Positions 1 to 6,098 of a DNA stretch of 7,861 nucleotides are shown here, piece after piece. Both the position numbers and the translations under genes were made by a program. The DNA lies in the NCBI GenBank assembly GCA_030040115.1, contig JASHUH010000220.1:1-7861 (forward strand), given 5' to 3'. Source of the DNA: Acidobacteriaceae bacterium. GTDB lineage: Bacteria; Acidobacteriota; Terriglobia; Terriglobales; Acidobacteriaceae. The notes under the pieces are model-generated. The model did not search any database and was not told the DNA's origin. It was given only the letters and a program-made list of their open reading frames with translations. Numbering within the stretch: the stretch's first letter is position 1; each line of letters starts with the position of its first letter.

Positions 1-240
1 CTGGAAATGGTCGAGCGCGGCATCGCCCGCGACGGGTATTCCGTACTTTCACTCTCTGGAGAAGCCATTGGGCAGGTGACTTCCGGTTCGCCGGCGCCAT
101 TTCTCAAAGCCAACATCGCCATGGCGCTGGTTCCGGCCGCGGCCGTCGCCTCCGGCGAAGATCTGCTGGTCGATGTGCGCGGAAACCGCGTGCGCGCCAG
201 GCAGGTTCCATTGCCGTTCTACAAGCGTCCAAAAAAATGA
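1..240 (+). CDS. gcvT: Glycine cleavage system T-protein (aminomethyltransferase), C-terminal part
   Basis: GcvT transfers the methylene group from the aminomethyl-lipoyl arm of GcvH to tetrahydrofolate, releasing ammonia, in the cytoplasmic glycine cleavage complex. Only the last 79 codons are visible; the reading frame is open to the first base, so the start lies upstream (the family is usually about 360-370 residues). The visible part is the C-terminal barrel domain: an IGQVTSGSPAPFLKANIAMA stretch matches the family's typical VTSG-x-SP-x-L-x-NIA pattern, followed by a VDVRGNRVRARQV strand pair and the hallmark ending LPFYKR. That ending separates GcvT from the paralogue YgfZ, which lacks it. 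The next gene is convergent, so gcvH and gcvP are not immediately downstream on this strand. The Met at codon 3 is internal and not a start. Confidence 0.92.
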   Translation: MEMVERGIARDGYSVLSLSGEAIGQVTSGSPAPFLKANIAMALVPAAAVASGEDLLVDVRGNRVRARQVPLPFYKRPKK

Positions 241-306
241 ACCCGTTCTGATGCCTTCGCCTTTCGCCTTCTTTGGCAATGTTTTCGGCCGCAATTTGAA
301 ACCCAA

Positions 307-1074
307 TCAATGCCTGCCAAACCGGTAGACGACTGCCCCGGAAAAGCCGCGGCTGGCTTGAACGGTACTGCCGTACCCGGTGAAAAAGTATTCGGGGGCA
401 AGCCGCAAAGCGAGGCTGGGCGAAATGTTGTACTCACCCACCAGGCCTGCGCTGATGCCAAAAGTGGTGCCGTCGGGATAGAGGAGGCAACTGCTGGGTC
501 CGGAGTAGCAAAGACTGCCTTCGCCGTTCGTATCCCCGGTGAAATTACCGTGTGAGGCGCCGCCCAGGAACCGGGCTGCGATATCGAATTTGGGCTGCTC
601 ATAAAAGCGATAGACGGGTCCGAGGAGGACGTCGTATTGGCTGATTTGAGGACGCGTGAATCCGCCTTGGGAAAGCGGGCTCAATCCGACGTAGGCAATG
701 CCGAAGTAGCCGCGGGCGTCAAGATCGACGCCCAATCGCTCCGTGTAATAGCGGGTGAGACCGAAATTCCAGGCATAGAAAGTGGTCCGCTGGCGGGACG
801 GACCGGGAGTGAAGCGCAGATAGCCCAACGACATGTAGGTGTCGAACAGGTGATCGTAGGCGTCGTGAATGGCCGTGGCCCGGCGCTGCTGGCGGCGCAG
901 GCGGATGCGCGCCTGCACACTCATCTGCTGTGGGGTTTCAGCGGGTTGCTGCGCCTGGCTCTGGCTCTGCGGATCCTGGCTGGAAGAGCTGCTGCTCGAT
1001 GACTGCGCCGGCAAAGCCAGGGCGGAACACAACGCAAACGCCAGAAATAAGGCACGGGACCGAAGTGCTTGCAT
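307..1074 (-). CDS. Secreted outer-membrane beta-barrel protein, function unknown
   Basis: Predicted 255-residue outer-membrane protein. Residues 1-23 form a signal peptide: basic MQALRSR, then a hydrophobic LFLAFALCSALALPA core, with likely cleavage near LPA-Q. Next comes a low-complexity linker (eight serines at 25-32, then Gln/Pro-rich to about 50) and a basic stretch rich in Arg and Gln (53-66). From about 74 to the end the sequence alternates short aromatic/hydrophobic strands with turns (for example TFYAWNFGLTRYY, FDIAARFLGGASHG, LALRLAPEYFFTGYG) and ends in a strand, GAVVYRFGRH, as in small OmpA/OmpW-like barrels of about eight strands. Two cysteines, 189 and 196, lie in one probable loop and could form a disulfide. 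The start is set at 1074 because it begins the signal peptide and has GGAGGAA (minus strand of 1086-1092) 11 bases upstream. The frame is open to 1257, but the extra N-terminus would bury the signal. The exact family is not recognised; a structural or porin-like role is inference. Confidence 0.8.
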   Translation of the reverse strand: MQALRSRALFLAFALCSALALPAQSSSSSSSSQDPQSQSQAQQPAETPQQMSVQARIRLRRQQRRATAIHDAYDHLFDTYMSLGYLRFTPGPSRQRTTFYAWNFGLTRYYTERLGVDLDARGYFGIAYVGLSPLSQGGFTRPQISQYDVLLGPVYRFYEQPKFDIAARFLGGASHGNFTGDTNGEGSLCYSGPSSCLLYPDGTTFGISAGLVGEYNISPSLALRLAPEYFFTGYGSTVQASRGFSGAVVYRFGRH

Positions 1075-1255
1075 CGCTTTCGCGTTTCCTCCACGGAACA
1101 ACCGGTGTGACGAATCGCCGCACATCCCTCGTCCCGCTCGCAGAAGACGCACTCTCTGATCGGGCTGAGGCTCCCGGCAATTCGATACCTCCTTGCCAGG
1201 CCGGTTCGAGTACGGAAGCAGGAACGCCGCGACAGAGTCAATGCGATGCTTCCCC

Positions 1256-1273
1256 ATACCGTATATACCGTAT
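1256..1273. repeat. Perfect tandem 9-bp repeat, candidate operator
   Basis: ATACCGTAT occurs twice back to back (1256-1264 and 1265-1273) with no mismatch, and ATACCGTA returns at 1364-1371, 36 bases before the cytochrome c start codon. The tandem junction contains the palindrome GTATATAC (1261-1268). Repeated short sites in a divergent promoter region fit binding of a regulator to adjacent DNA turns, but no regulator gene lies in the window, so the role is inference. Confidence 0.5.
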
Positions 1274-1359
1274 TAAATCATCCGGGGCGAGGGTCGCGCG
1301 CGCTGCCGGGAACACGCTGGAGCGATTGGCTAAATTTTGCTTTGTGAAAGAGGCAACGC

Positions 1360-1379
1360 ATTGATACCGTAGGATCAAT
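1360..1379. repeat. Inverted repeat ATTGAT-N8-ATCAAT upstream of the cytochrome c gene
   Basis: ATTGAT (1360-1365) and ATCAAT (1374-1379) are perfect inverted copies separated by eight bases. The left arm overlaps the third ATACCGTA copy (1364-1371). The repeat ends seven bases before the GGAGG at 1387-1391, close to where a promoter or an operator would sit. Six-base arms can arise by chance, so this is only a candidate. Confidence 0.3.
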
Positions 1380-1405
1380 AGGCAACGGAGGCTAAACCCT
1401 AAAAT

Positions 1406-1975
1406 ATGGGCCGTTTCATTGTAGGTATTCTTGTCGGTATCATTCTGGTCCCCCTGGGCGTCATGGCTTGGTTTCGCTACGGTCAACCGCCGGTTGCGGT
1501 GAGCGATCATCCCCTTCCAGACGAGCGGCTCATCGTCAGTGTTCCGCTACACACGCGGATCGACCAGCAGATGGTCAAAACCCCGCCCCTCCAGGCCGAT
1601 GAGGCGACGTTCGTGGCGGGGGCCCAGATCTATCGCGACAACTGCGCGGTGTGCCATGGCTTCCACGGCAAACCTTCCACCATTGCCGCCCACATGTATC
1701 CCAAGGTCCCGCAGCTCTGGGAAAAACACCACAACGGAACGGTCGTCGGGGTCAGCGACGATCCACCCGGCGAAACCTATTGGAAGGTCTCGAACGGCAT
1801 CCGACTCTCCGGAATGCCATCCTTTAAGGACACGTTGTCGGAGACCCAGATGTGGCAGGTAAGTCTGCTGCTGGCCAACGCCGACAAACCCCTGCCGCCT
1901 GAGGTTCTCGACGTGGTCGAGGGAAACACGCCCCCTCCGGCCGCGCCAGGGCCGAAACCCGCCAGGAAGCGCTGA
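1406..1975 (+). CDS. Membrane-anchored monoheme cytochrome c (class I)
   Basis: A 189-residue electron carrier, probably held on the outer face of the inner membrane. Residues 4-22 form a single hydrophobic helix (FIVGILVGIILVPLGVMAW) with no obvious cleavage site, so it likely stays as an anchor. The heme site is CAVCH at 80-84, giving covalent attachment through C80 and C83 with H84 as one axial ligand; M137 in SGMPSF is the likely second ligand. Spacing and the closing amphipathic helix (SETQMWQVSLLLANA, 145-159) fit a class I cytochrome c domain. The last 14 residues are Pro/Ala/Lys-rich. The start follows GGAGG at 1387-1391 by 14 bases, rather far but the only good site. No oxidase or dehydrogenase partner is adjacent, so the redox partner is unknown. 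Confidence 0.87.
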   Translation: MGRFIVGILVGIILVPLGVMAWFRYGQPPVAVSDHPLPDERLIVSVPLHTRIDQQMVKTPPLQADEATFVAGAQIYRDNCAVCHGFHGKPSTIAAHMYPKVPQLWEKHHNGTVVGVSDDPPGETYWKVSNGIRLSGMPSFKDTLSETQMWQVSLLLANADKPLPPEVLDVVEGNTPPPAAPGPKPARKR

Positions 1976-2073
1976 TCACCGGTTCGGCGTCCGCAGCGAT
2001 CGAGGGCGCCAAACCAGCTATCGAGCCAGTGGCCTAAGGAAACAGGAGGCGGCGAAGAAAGCTAGCGGTCACC

Positions 2074-2196
2074 ATGAAAATTCTTGATTTGATCCGCAAA
2101 GGCCTTGGCTACGCGCTGATGTGCATGGGAGTTTCGCGGCCGGGAACGAAGTCTAACCCGGCGGCAAAAGCGGCTCCCAAATCCGGTTCCGGATAA
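2074..2196 (+). CDS. Possible small protein of 40 residues, unrecognised
   Basis: An ATG at 2074 opens a 40-codon frame ending in TAA at 2194-2196. The first 23 residues (MKILDLIRK, then GLGYALMCMG) look like a short amphipathic or membrane-binding helix carrying Lys/Arg near its start. The remainder (residues 24-40) is a flexible tail rich in Ala, Lys, Pro, Ser and Gly. It fills most of the gap between the cytochrome c and ABC exporter genes. Against it, the strong AGGAGG at 2044-2049 is 24 bases from the ATG, with no in-frame start in between, leaving only a weak GAAGAAAG. I do not recognise a family and propose no function. Confidence 0.45.
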   Translation: MKILDLIRKGLGYALMCMGVSRPGTKSNPAAKAAPKSGSG

Positions 2197-2217
2197 TCAC
2201 CGCGGCGCCTGCGCCTC

Positions 2218-2247
2218 GACCGTTGCCGGCCTCTTCGGCCCACGGTC
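2218..2247 (+). other. Interrupted stem-loop upstream of the ABC exporter gene
   Basis: GACCGT (2218-2223) pairs with ACGGTC (2242-2247), and inside it GGCC (2228-2231) pairs with GGCC (2237-2240) around a TCTTC loop; a 4/1 internal loop separates the two helices. No run of T follows, so it is not a standard intrinsic terminator. It could be an mRNA leader structure or a weak terminator after the small reading frame, or it could be chance in GC-rich DNA. Confidence 0.3.
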
Positions 2248-2284
2248 CGCATCTCACTCTTCCGGCGCAGCATCGAAAAACCCA

Positions 2285-2290
2285 TACAAT
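2285..2290 (+). promoter_or_regulatory. Candidate -10 box TACAAT at the ABC exporter start
   Basis: TACAAT matches the -10 consensus at five of six positions, in an AT-richer stretch. It overlaps the ATG at 2289. If it is a real -10 element, transcription would begin near 2297 and translation would have to start at the next in-frame ATG, 2319. No good -35 box lies 16-18 bases upstream. Confidence 0.25.
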
Positions 2291-4379
2291 GGGAGATGAA
2301 GCCGGATTCGACGCATCCATGGCCGACGCAGAGCACACCAAATCCCGAAAGCCGGACCGGCAAGGAACAGCGCGCAGGTCCGAAGAGGACTCGGTCGGCA
2401 AAGTCTACGATTCGCGGCTGATGCGCCGGCTCGCGCAGTACGTGCGGCCTTACTGGATCCAGGCTACGATCTCCTCGGTCGCGGTTTCGCTCAAATCCAT
2501 GAGCGACGTAGCAGGGCCATTCCTGGTCATGCTCGGCATCGACCGCTATTTCCCCGGCGGAGCCGACAGCCAGGCAGGCTCGCGGCTCCTCCACGGATTC
2601 AGCTCCGGGGCCTGGCTCACCCGTCATCTTTCCAACAATCCCGGGCGCGGCATCACCGAATTAGCGGGCATCTATCTCTGCCTCCAGGTCTTGTCCTATC
2701 TCTTCGAGTTCGTCCAAACCTACCTCATGCAGTGGACCGGCCAGAAGATCATGTTCGATCTGCGCCGCGACATCTTCCGCCACATGCAGGGCCTGCACGT
2801 CGGATTCTTCGACGTCCATCCCGTCGGCCGCTTGGTTACCCGCCTCACTTCCGACGTCGACGCCATTAACGACATGTTTACCGGCGGCGTGCTCGCCATC
2901 GTGGACGACTTCTTCACCCTTACCATCATGGCCTGCGTCATGCTCGCCATCAACTGGTGGCTGGCCTTGCTGGCCTTCGCGGTCTTGCCCCTGATCCTCA
3001 TCGTCACCCGCATTTTCCGCAATCACGTGCGCGAGAGCTACCGCCGGGTGCGCGCCGCCATCGCCCGCATCAACAGCTTTACCCAGGAACATATCACCGG
3101 CATGAGCGTGGTGCAGTTGTTCAACCGCGAAGACCGCGCCTTCAAGGATTTCGAGGCCGTCAACCGCCTCCATATGATCGCCTTCAAGGACACCATCTTC
3201 GCCTACGCGCTCTATTACCCCGCCGTCGAGCTGCTCTCCTCGGTGGCCATCGCCCTGGTGGTTTGGCGCGGCGGCTTCAGCGTCATTGCTCGCGGCTCCG
3301 TCACCATCGGCATGTTGGCCAGCTTCAATATGTACGCGCAGCGCTTCTGGCGGCCCATCCAGGACCTGAGCGACAAGTACAACATCCTGCAAGCCGCCAT
3401 GGCCGCTTGCGAGCGTATCTTCAAGCTGATGGACACCAGGCCCGAGATCGTTAACCCGGCGCGCGCTCTCTCCGGCGACGGTTCCAACCGCATCGAGTTC
3501 CGCCACGTCTGGTTCACCTATCAAAAGCTGACCGAAGAGCAAAAGGGCGCCATTCAGGCCGCCGAACAAGCCGCGAACTTCCTCAACGCCGATCCTCGGT
3601 TGAGAACCGCGGAATTGCTCGCCGGCATGGACGATATCGAATGGATTCTCAAGGACGTGTCCTTCACCATCGACCCTGACCAGACCGTGGCCATTGTCGG
3701 CCATACCGGCGCTGGCAAGACCACCCTCACCAGCCTCATGATGCGTTTCTACGACGTCACCGCCGGGCGCATTCTCATCGATGGCGTCGACCTGCGTGAC
3801 CACGACCTTACCGAACTGCGGCGGCACTTCGCTGTGGTGCTGCAGGATCCCTTCCTGTTCACGGGAACCGTGGGCGAAAATATCCGCTTCGGCGACAACC
3901 AAATCGGCGAAAAAGACATGCGCAAGGCGGCGCGCGACGTCAATGTCCTCGATTTCATCGAGAGCCTGCCGGGCGGCTTCGACGAGCCCGTCCAGGAACG
4001 CGGCAACTCGCTTTCCACGGGCCAGAAACAGCTCATCAATTTCGCCCGCGCGCTGGCCTTCAATCCCCGCATCCTCATCCTCGACGAAGCCACCTCGAGC
4101 GTGGATACCGATACCGAACTGCGTATCCGCGGCGCCCTCGAGCGCATGGTCGAAGGCCGCACCAGCGTGCTCATCGCCCACCGGCTCTCCACCGTGCAGC
4201 GCGCCGACACCATTCTTGTCATGCACAAAGGCCAGTTGCGTGAAATGGGTTCACACCAGGAACTGCTCGCCCAACGAGGCATCTACTGGAGGCTTTACCA
4301 GTTGCAATACAAGGATCAGGAATTAGGCGCGCTGGCGCCGTCCGCCTCGCCGGAGCCTTCCGAAGCGCCCGCCATGTGA
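2289..4379 (+). CDS. ABC exporter half-transporter (MsbA/MdlB type), fused permease and ATPase
   Basis: A 696-residue inner-membrane exporter expected to work as a dimer; substrate unknown (lipid, drug or peptide are all possible). After a charged, probably disordered N-terminus, the permease domain holds about six membrane helices (roughly 55-84, 125-147, 201-223, 224-243, 302-326, 330-350). The ATPase domain has all core motifs: A-loop Tyr 411 in VWFTYQ, Walker A GHTGAGKTT at 471-479, Q-loop Gln 519, signature LSTGQ at 575-579, Walker B ILILDEA with D599 and catalytic E600, and switch His 631 in AHRLSTV. It should therefore be catalytically active. Odd: about 35 extra residues lie between the A-loop and Walker A. 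The start is uncertain. ATG 2289 has no clear ribosome site, 2319 is the next ATG, and an upstream TTG at 2223 is unlikely. Everything before the first helix is variable in the family. Confidence 0.9.
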   Translation: MGDEAGFDASMADAEHTKSRKPDRQGTARRSEEDSVGKVYDSRLMRRLAQYVRPYWIQATISSVAVSLKSMSDVAGPFLVMLGIDRYFPGGADSQAGSRLLHGFSSGAWLTRHLSNNPGRGITELAGIYLCLQVLSYLFEFVQTYLMQWTGQKIMFDLRRDIFRHMQGLHVGFFDVHPVGRLVTRLTSDVDAINDMFTGGVLAIVDDFFTLTIMACVMLAINWWLALLAFAVLPLILIVTRIFRNHVRESYRRVRAAIARINSFTQEHITGMSVVQLFNREDRAFKDFEAVNRLHMIAFKDTIFAYALYYPAVELLSSVAIALVVWRGGFSVIARGSVTIGMLASFNMYAQRFWRPIQDLSDKYNILQAAMAACERIFKLMDTRPEIVNPARALSGDGSNRIEFRHVWFTYQKLTEEQKGAIQAAEQAANFLNADPRLRTAELLAGMDDIEWILKDVSFTIDPDQTVAIVGHTGAGKTTLTSLMMRFYDVTAGRILIDGVDLRDHDLTELRRHFAVVLQDPFLFTGTVGENIRFGDNQIGEKDMRKAARDVNVLDFIESLPGGFDEPVQERGNSLSTGQKQLINFARALAFNPRILILDEATSSVDTDTELRIRGALERMVEGRTSVLIAHRLSTVQRADTILVMHKGQLREMGSHQELLAQRGIYWRLYQLQYKDQELGALAPSASPEPSEAPAM

Positions 4380-4422
4380 CCCTCTCCCGAGTCGTTCGCA
4401 GCGCCTCGCCCCTCAATTCGCT

Positions 4423-4440
4423 TACAATCGAGTCACTCGA
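4423..4440 (+). promoter_or_regulatory. Candidate -10 box with overlapping inverted repeat upstream of the dehydrogenase
   Basis: TACAAT at 4423-4428 fits a -10 element, about 36 bases before the ATG at 4465. It runs into a perfect inverted repeat, TCGAG-TCA-CTCGA (4428-4440), that would straddle the transcription start, a usual place for a repressor site. No good -35 box is visible. The 85-base gap after the ABC gene and the lack of a ribosome site before 4465 suggest separate transcription with a short leader. Confidence 0.35.
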
Positions 4441-4464
4441 ACGGCCTCATCTTTCCTGAATCCC

Positions 4465-5454
4465 ATGCTGCGCGTTGGCTACCCTTTGACGTTACCGGCG
4501 GAACTTTTGCATGATTTCCCTGAAGAAATTGCATTGATCGCCATTCCCGATGATCCGGACCACGTCATCGAAATCGACGTCTGGATTCCGGATTTTTTCC
4601 CCGGCCGCGCCTGCCGCCAATGGCCGCATTTGCGCGGCGTCCGCTTGGTGCTCTCCATGATCGCCGGCGTCGAGTGGCTTCCCGCGCTCGTGGGGCCCGA
4701 GGTGACCATCTGCAATGCCCACGGCGCGCACAACGTCCCCACGGCCGAGTGGGTTGTCACCGCCATCTTGGCCGTCTTAAAGCAATTCCCCTTCTATCTC
4801 GAAGTCCAGCATGCGCAACAGTGGAAGCGGCGCTTCGAAGCCGGCGCCCGCTACGCTACGATCACCGGCGACGCGCGCGCCCTTTATCCCCCGGTGATGC
4901 TGGAGGAGCTTACCGGCAAATCCGTGCTGCTCGTAGGCTACGGCGCCATCGGCAAAGAAATCGAGCGCATGCTCACGCCGTTTCGCGTCGATCTTGTGCG
5001 CGTTGCGCGAAGAGCGCGCCTCGATCCCAAGGTCCACGCCGTAAGCGAACTCGACAGTTTGCTGCCCAATGCCGAGATCGTGATTTTAATTTTGCCGATT
5101 TCCCCCCAGACGCACGGCCTCATCGGCAAACAGCAACTGGGTCTCATGCGCCAGGGCGCCCTGCTGGTGAACGCTGCGCGTGGCCCGATTGTCGACACCG
5201 GCGCGCTCGTTGCGGCGCTGCAATCCGGCCGCATGCGCGCCGCTCTCGACGTCACCGACCCCGAACCGCTGCCTCAGGGCCATCCGCTTTGGAGCTGCCC
5301 CAATCTCCTGCTCACGCCGCACATTGCCGCCGCCAGCCCGCAATGCGCGCCCAACGCCGTGCGCGTCGTCGCCGCAGAACTGCGCCGGTACCTGCGCGGC
5401 GAGCCTCTGCGCAACGTGGTGCAGCCGGGGGCCTTGACCGCTCTGCGCTCGTGA
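4465..5454 (+). CDS. D-2-hydroxyacid dehydrogenase, NAD(P)-binding
   Basis: A 329-residue cytoplasmic oxidoreductase of the D-isomer-specific 2-hydroxyacid dehydrogenase family, which interconverts a 2-keto acid and its D-2-hydroxy acid. The cofactor domain begins at KSVLLVGYGAIG (152-163) with the GxGxxG fold at 158-163. The catalytic set is intact: R239 in NAARGPIVD, E267 in TDPEPLP and H286 in TPHIAAAS. Length is normal for the family. After the second strand of the Rossmann fold the sequence is RVARRAR (179-185), with arginines where NAD-specific members carry Asp; this hints at NADP(H) use, as in glyoxylate/hydroxypyruvate reductases. Substrate cannot be told from sequence: glyoxylate, hydroxypyruvate or phosphoglycerate-like acids are possible. 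The start ATG has no clear ribosome site. It ends 23 bases from the convergent pnuC gene. Confidence 0.88.
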   Translation: MLRVGYPLTLPAELLHDFPEEIALIAIPDDPDHVIEIDVWIPDFFPGRACRQWPHLRGVRLVLSMIAGVEWLPALVGPEVTICNAHGAHNVPTAEWVVTAILAVLKQFPFYLEVQHAQQWKRRFEAGARYATITGDARALYPPVMLEELTGKSVLLVGYGAIGKEIERMLTPFRVDLVRVARRARLDPKVHAVSELDSLLPNAEIVILILPISPQTHGLIGKQQLGLMRQGALLVNAARGPIVDTGALVAALQSGRMRAALDVTDPEPLPQGHPLWSCPNLLLTPHIAAASPQCAPNAVRVVAAELRRYLRGEPLRNVVQPGALTALRS

Positions 5455-5477
5455 AGCAAATCCCGTTCAAGCCTCTC

Positions 5478-6098
5478 TCAAGGGCTGGATGTCTCGCCGC
5501 AGACTACTCTGCCCGCAACCGGCGCCCGCCGCCAATCGCGCAATCCCAGCACGGCGAGCGCGACCAGGCCCGCATAGAGCAACGCCGTTGCCGCCAGATG
5601 TTTGTAGACGTATTCGCCAATGTAGATCGTATCCACCACGATCCATAGCCACCAGTTGGCGATGTGTTTACGCGCCTGCCACCAGCTCGCCACCAGGCTG
5701 TAGCTGGCCAGCGCGGCATCCAGATGCGGTAGCGCCGCGCCCACGCGCACCATCAGCCAGCCCAGCAGCCAGGCGCCTGCCGCGCCCGCGGCCAGCCCAC
5801 CAAGCCACGCCCGCGCCCGCAGCGCAACCACGCAGACGTCGCCTTCCTCAAGCACCCCGCGCCACCAGTGCCACCAGCCATACAGCGTGAAGGCGACAAA
5901 GAAAACCTGCAGCAGCGCATCGGAAAAGAGCCGGGCCTGGTAGAAAACCACCAGGTAGAGGAAATCCGCCAGAAGCACCACCGGCCAGCAGATCAGCAGC
6001 CGTTTGGTGGTGAGCCAGATTCCGAGCACAGTGGCCGCCATCCCCGCGATCTCCAGCCCGTGCGCGCTAAGGTAAGCGCCCACAACACCCCAGCTCAT
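5478..6098 (-). CDS. pnuC: PnuC-family vitamin transporter (nicotinamide riboside or related substrate)
   Basis: A 206-residue inner-membrane protein with about seven hydrophobic helices. PnuC-type proteins move nicotinamide riboside by facilitated diffusion; close relatives (PnuT, PnuX) carry thiamine or riboflavin, and all rely on phosphorylation inside the cell to hold the substrate. Family marks are seen: a WP pair at 38-39 followed by LADFLYLVVFY, the tryptophan-rich YGWWHW at 73-78, and RKHIANWWLWIVVD at 143-156, where most members have ENW rather than ANW. The C-terminal tail is short and polar. Its ATG overlaps the stop codon of the upstream kinase gene by four bases (ATGA), so the two are probably translated together. 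The gene symbol is by family; the substrate is not proven. Confidence 0.9.
   Translation of the reverse strand: MSWGVVGAYLSAHGLEIAGMAATVLGIWLTTKRLLICWPVVLLADFLYLVVFYQARLFSDALLQVFFVAFTLYGWWHWWRGVLEEGDVCVVALRARAWLGGLAAGAAGAWLLGWLMVRVGAALPHLDAALASYSLVASWWQARKHIANWWLWIVVDTIYIGEYVYKHLAATALLYAGLVALAVLGLRDWRRAPVAGRVVCGETSSP

Larger units (their letters stand above)
1075..1405. promoter_or_regulatory. Divergent intergenic region between outer-membrane protein and cytochrome c genes
   Basis: These 331 bases separate two divergently read genes and should hold both promoters. No convincing protein or RNA gene was found: the open frames crossing it have no family-like sequence. What can be seen is an AT-rich island around 1255-1280 in otherwise GC-rich DNA, a tandem 9-bp repeat there, a third partial copy at 1364-1371, a small inverted repeat at 1360-1379, and a ribosome binding site on each side (GGAGG at 1387-1391 for the cytochrome, GGAGGAA complementary to 1086-1092 for the barrel protein). 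No clean -35/-10 pair could be assigned on either strand. Confidence 0.5.

Noticed and set aside
241..306. Terminator between the convergent gcvT and barrel protein genes
   Set aside because: Searched for a hairpin followed by a T run on either strand; none was convincing.
1075..1257. 61-codon N-terminal extension of the barrel protein
   Set aside because: It would place a charged, unconserved segment before a clear signal peptide, and a ribosome site lies directly before the shorter start at 1074.
2181..2194. Palindrome ATCCGG-TT-CCGGAT as a terminator
   Set aside because: The loop is only two bases unless the stem opens, no T run follows, and it lies in the last codons of the possible small gene.
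2223..2288. TTG start for the ABC exporter
   Set aside because: No ribosome site precedes it, it falls inside a hairpin, and the added 22 residues resemble no family N-terminus. ATG starts exist at 2289 and 2319.
2661..4226. 521-codon open frame on the minus strand opposite the ABC exporter gene
   Set aside because: It lies antisense to a clear ABC gene, is very rich in His, Glu, Asp and Gly, and has no family motif. Long antisense frames are expected from third-position GC bias.
5455..5477. Bidirectional terminator between the dehydrogenase and pnuC
   Set aside because: Only 23 bases, with a weak AGCC/GGCT pairing into the pnuC end and no T run.
4620..5648. 342-codon plus-strand frame overlapping the dehydrogenase
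   Set aside because: It is very Arg/Ala/Pro-rich, a typical frame-shifted shadow, and the overlapping dehydrogenase frame has intact catalytic motifs.
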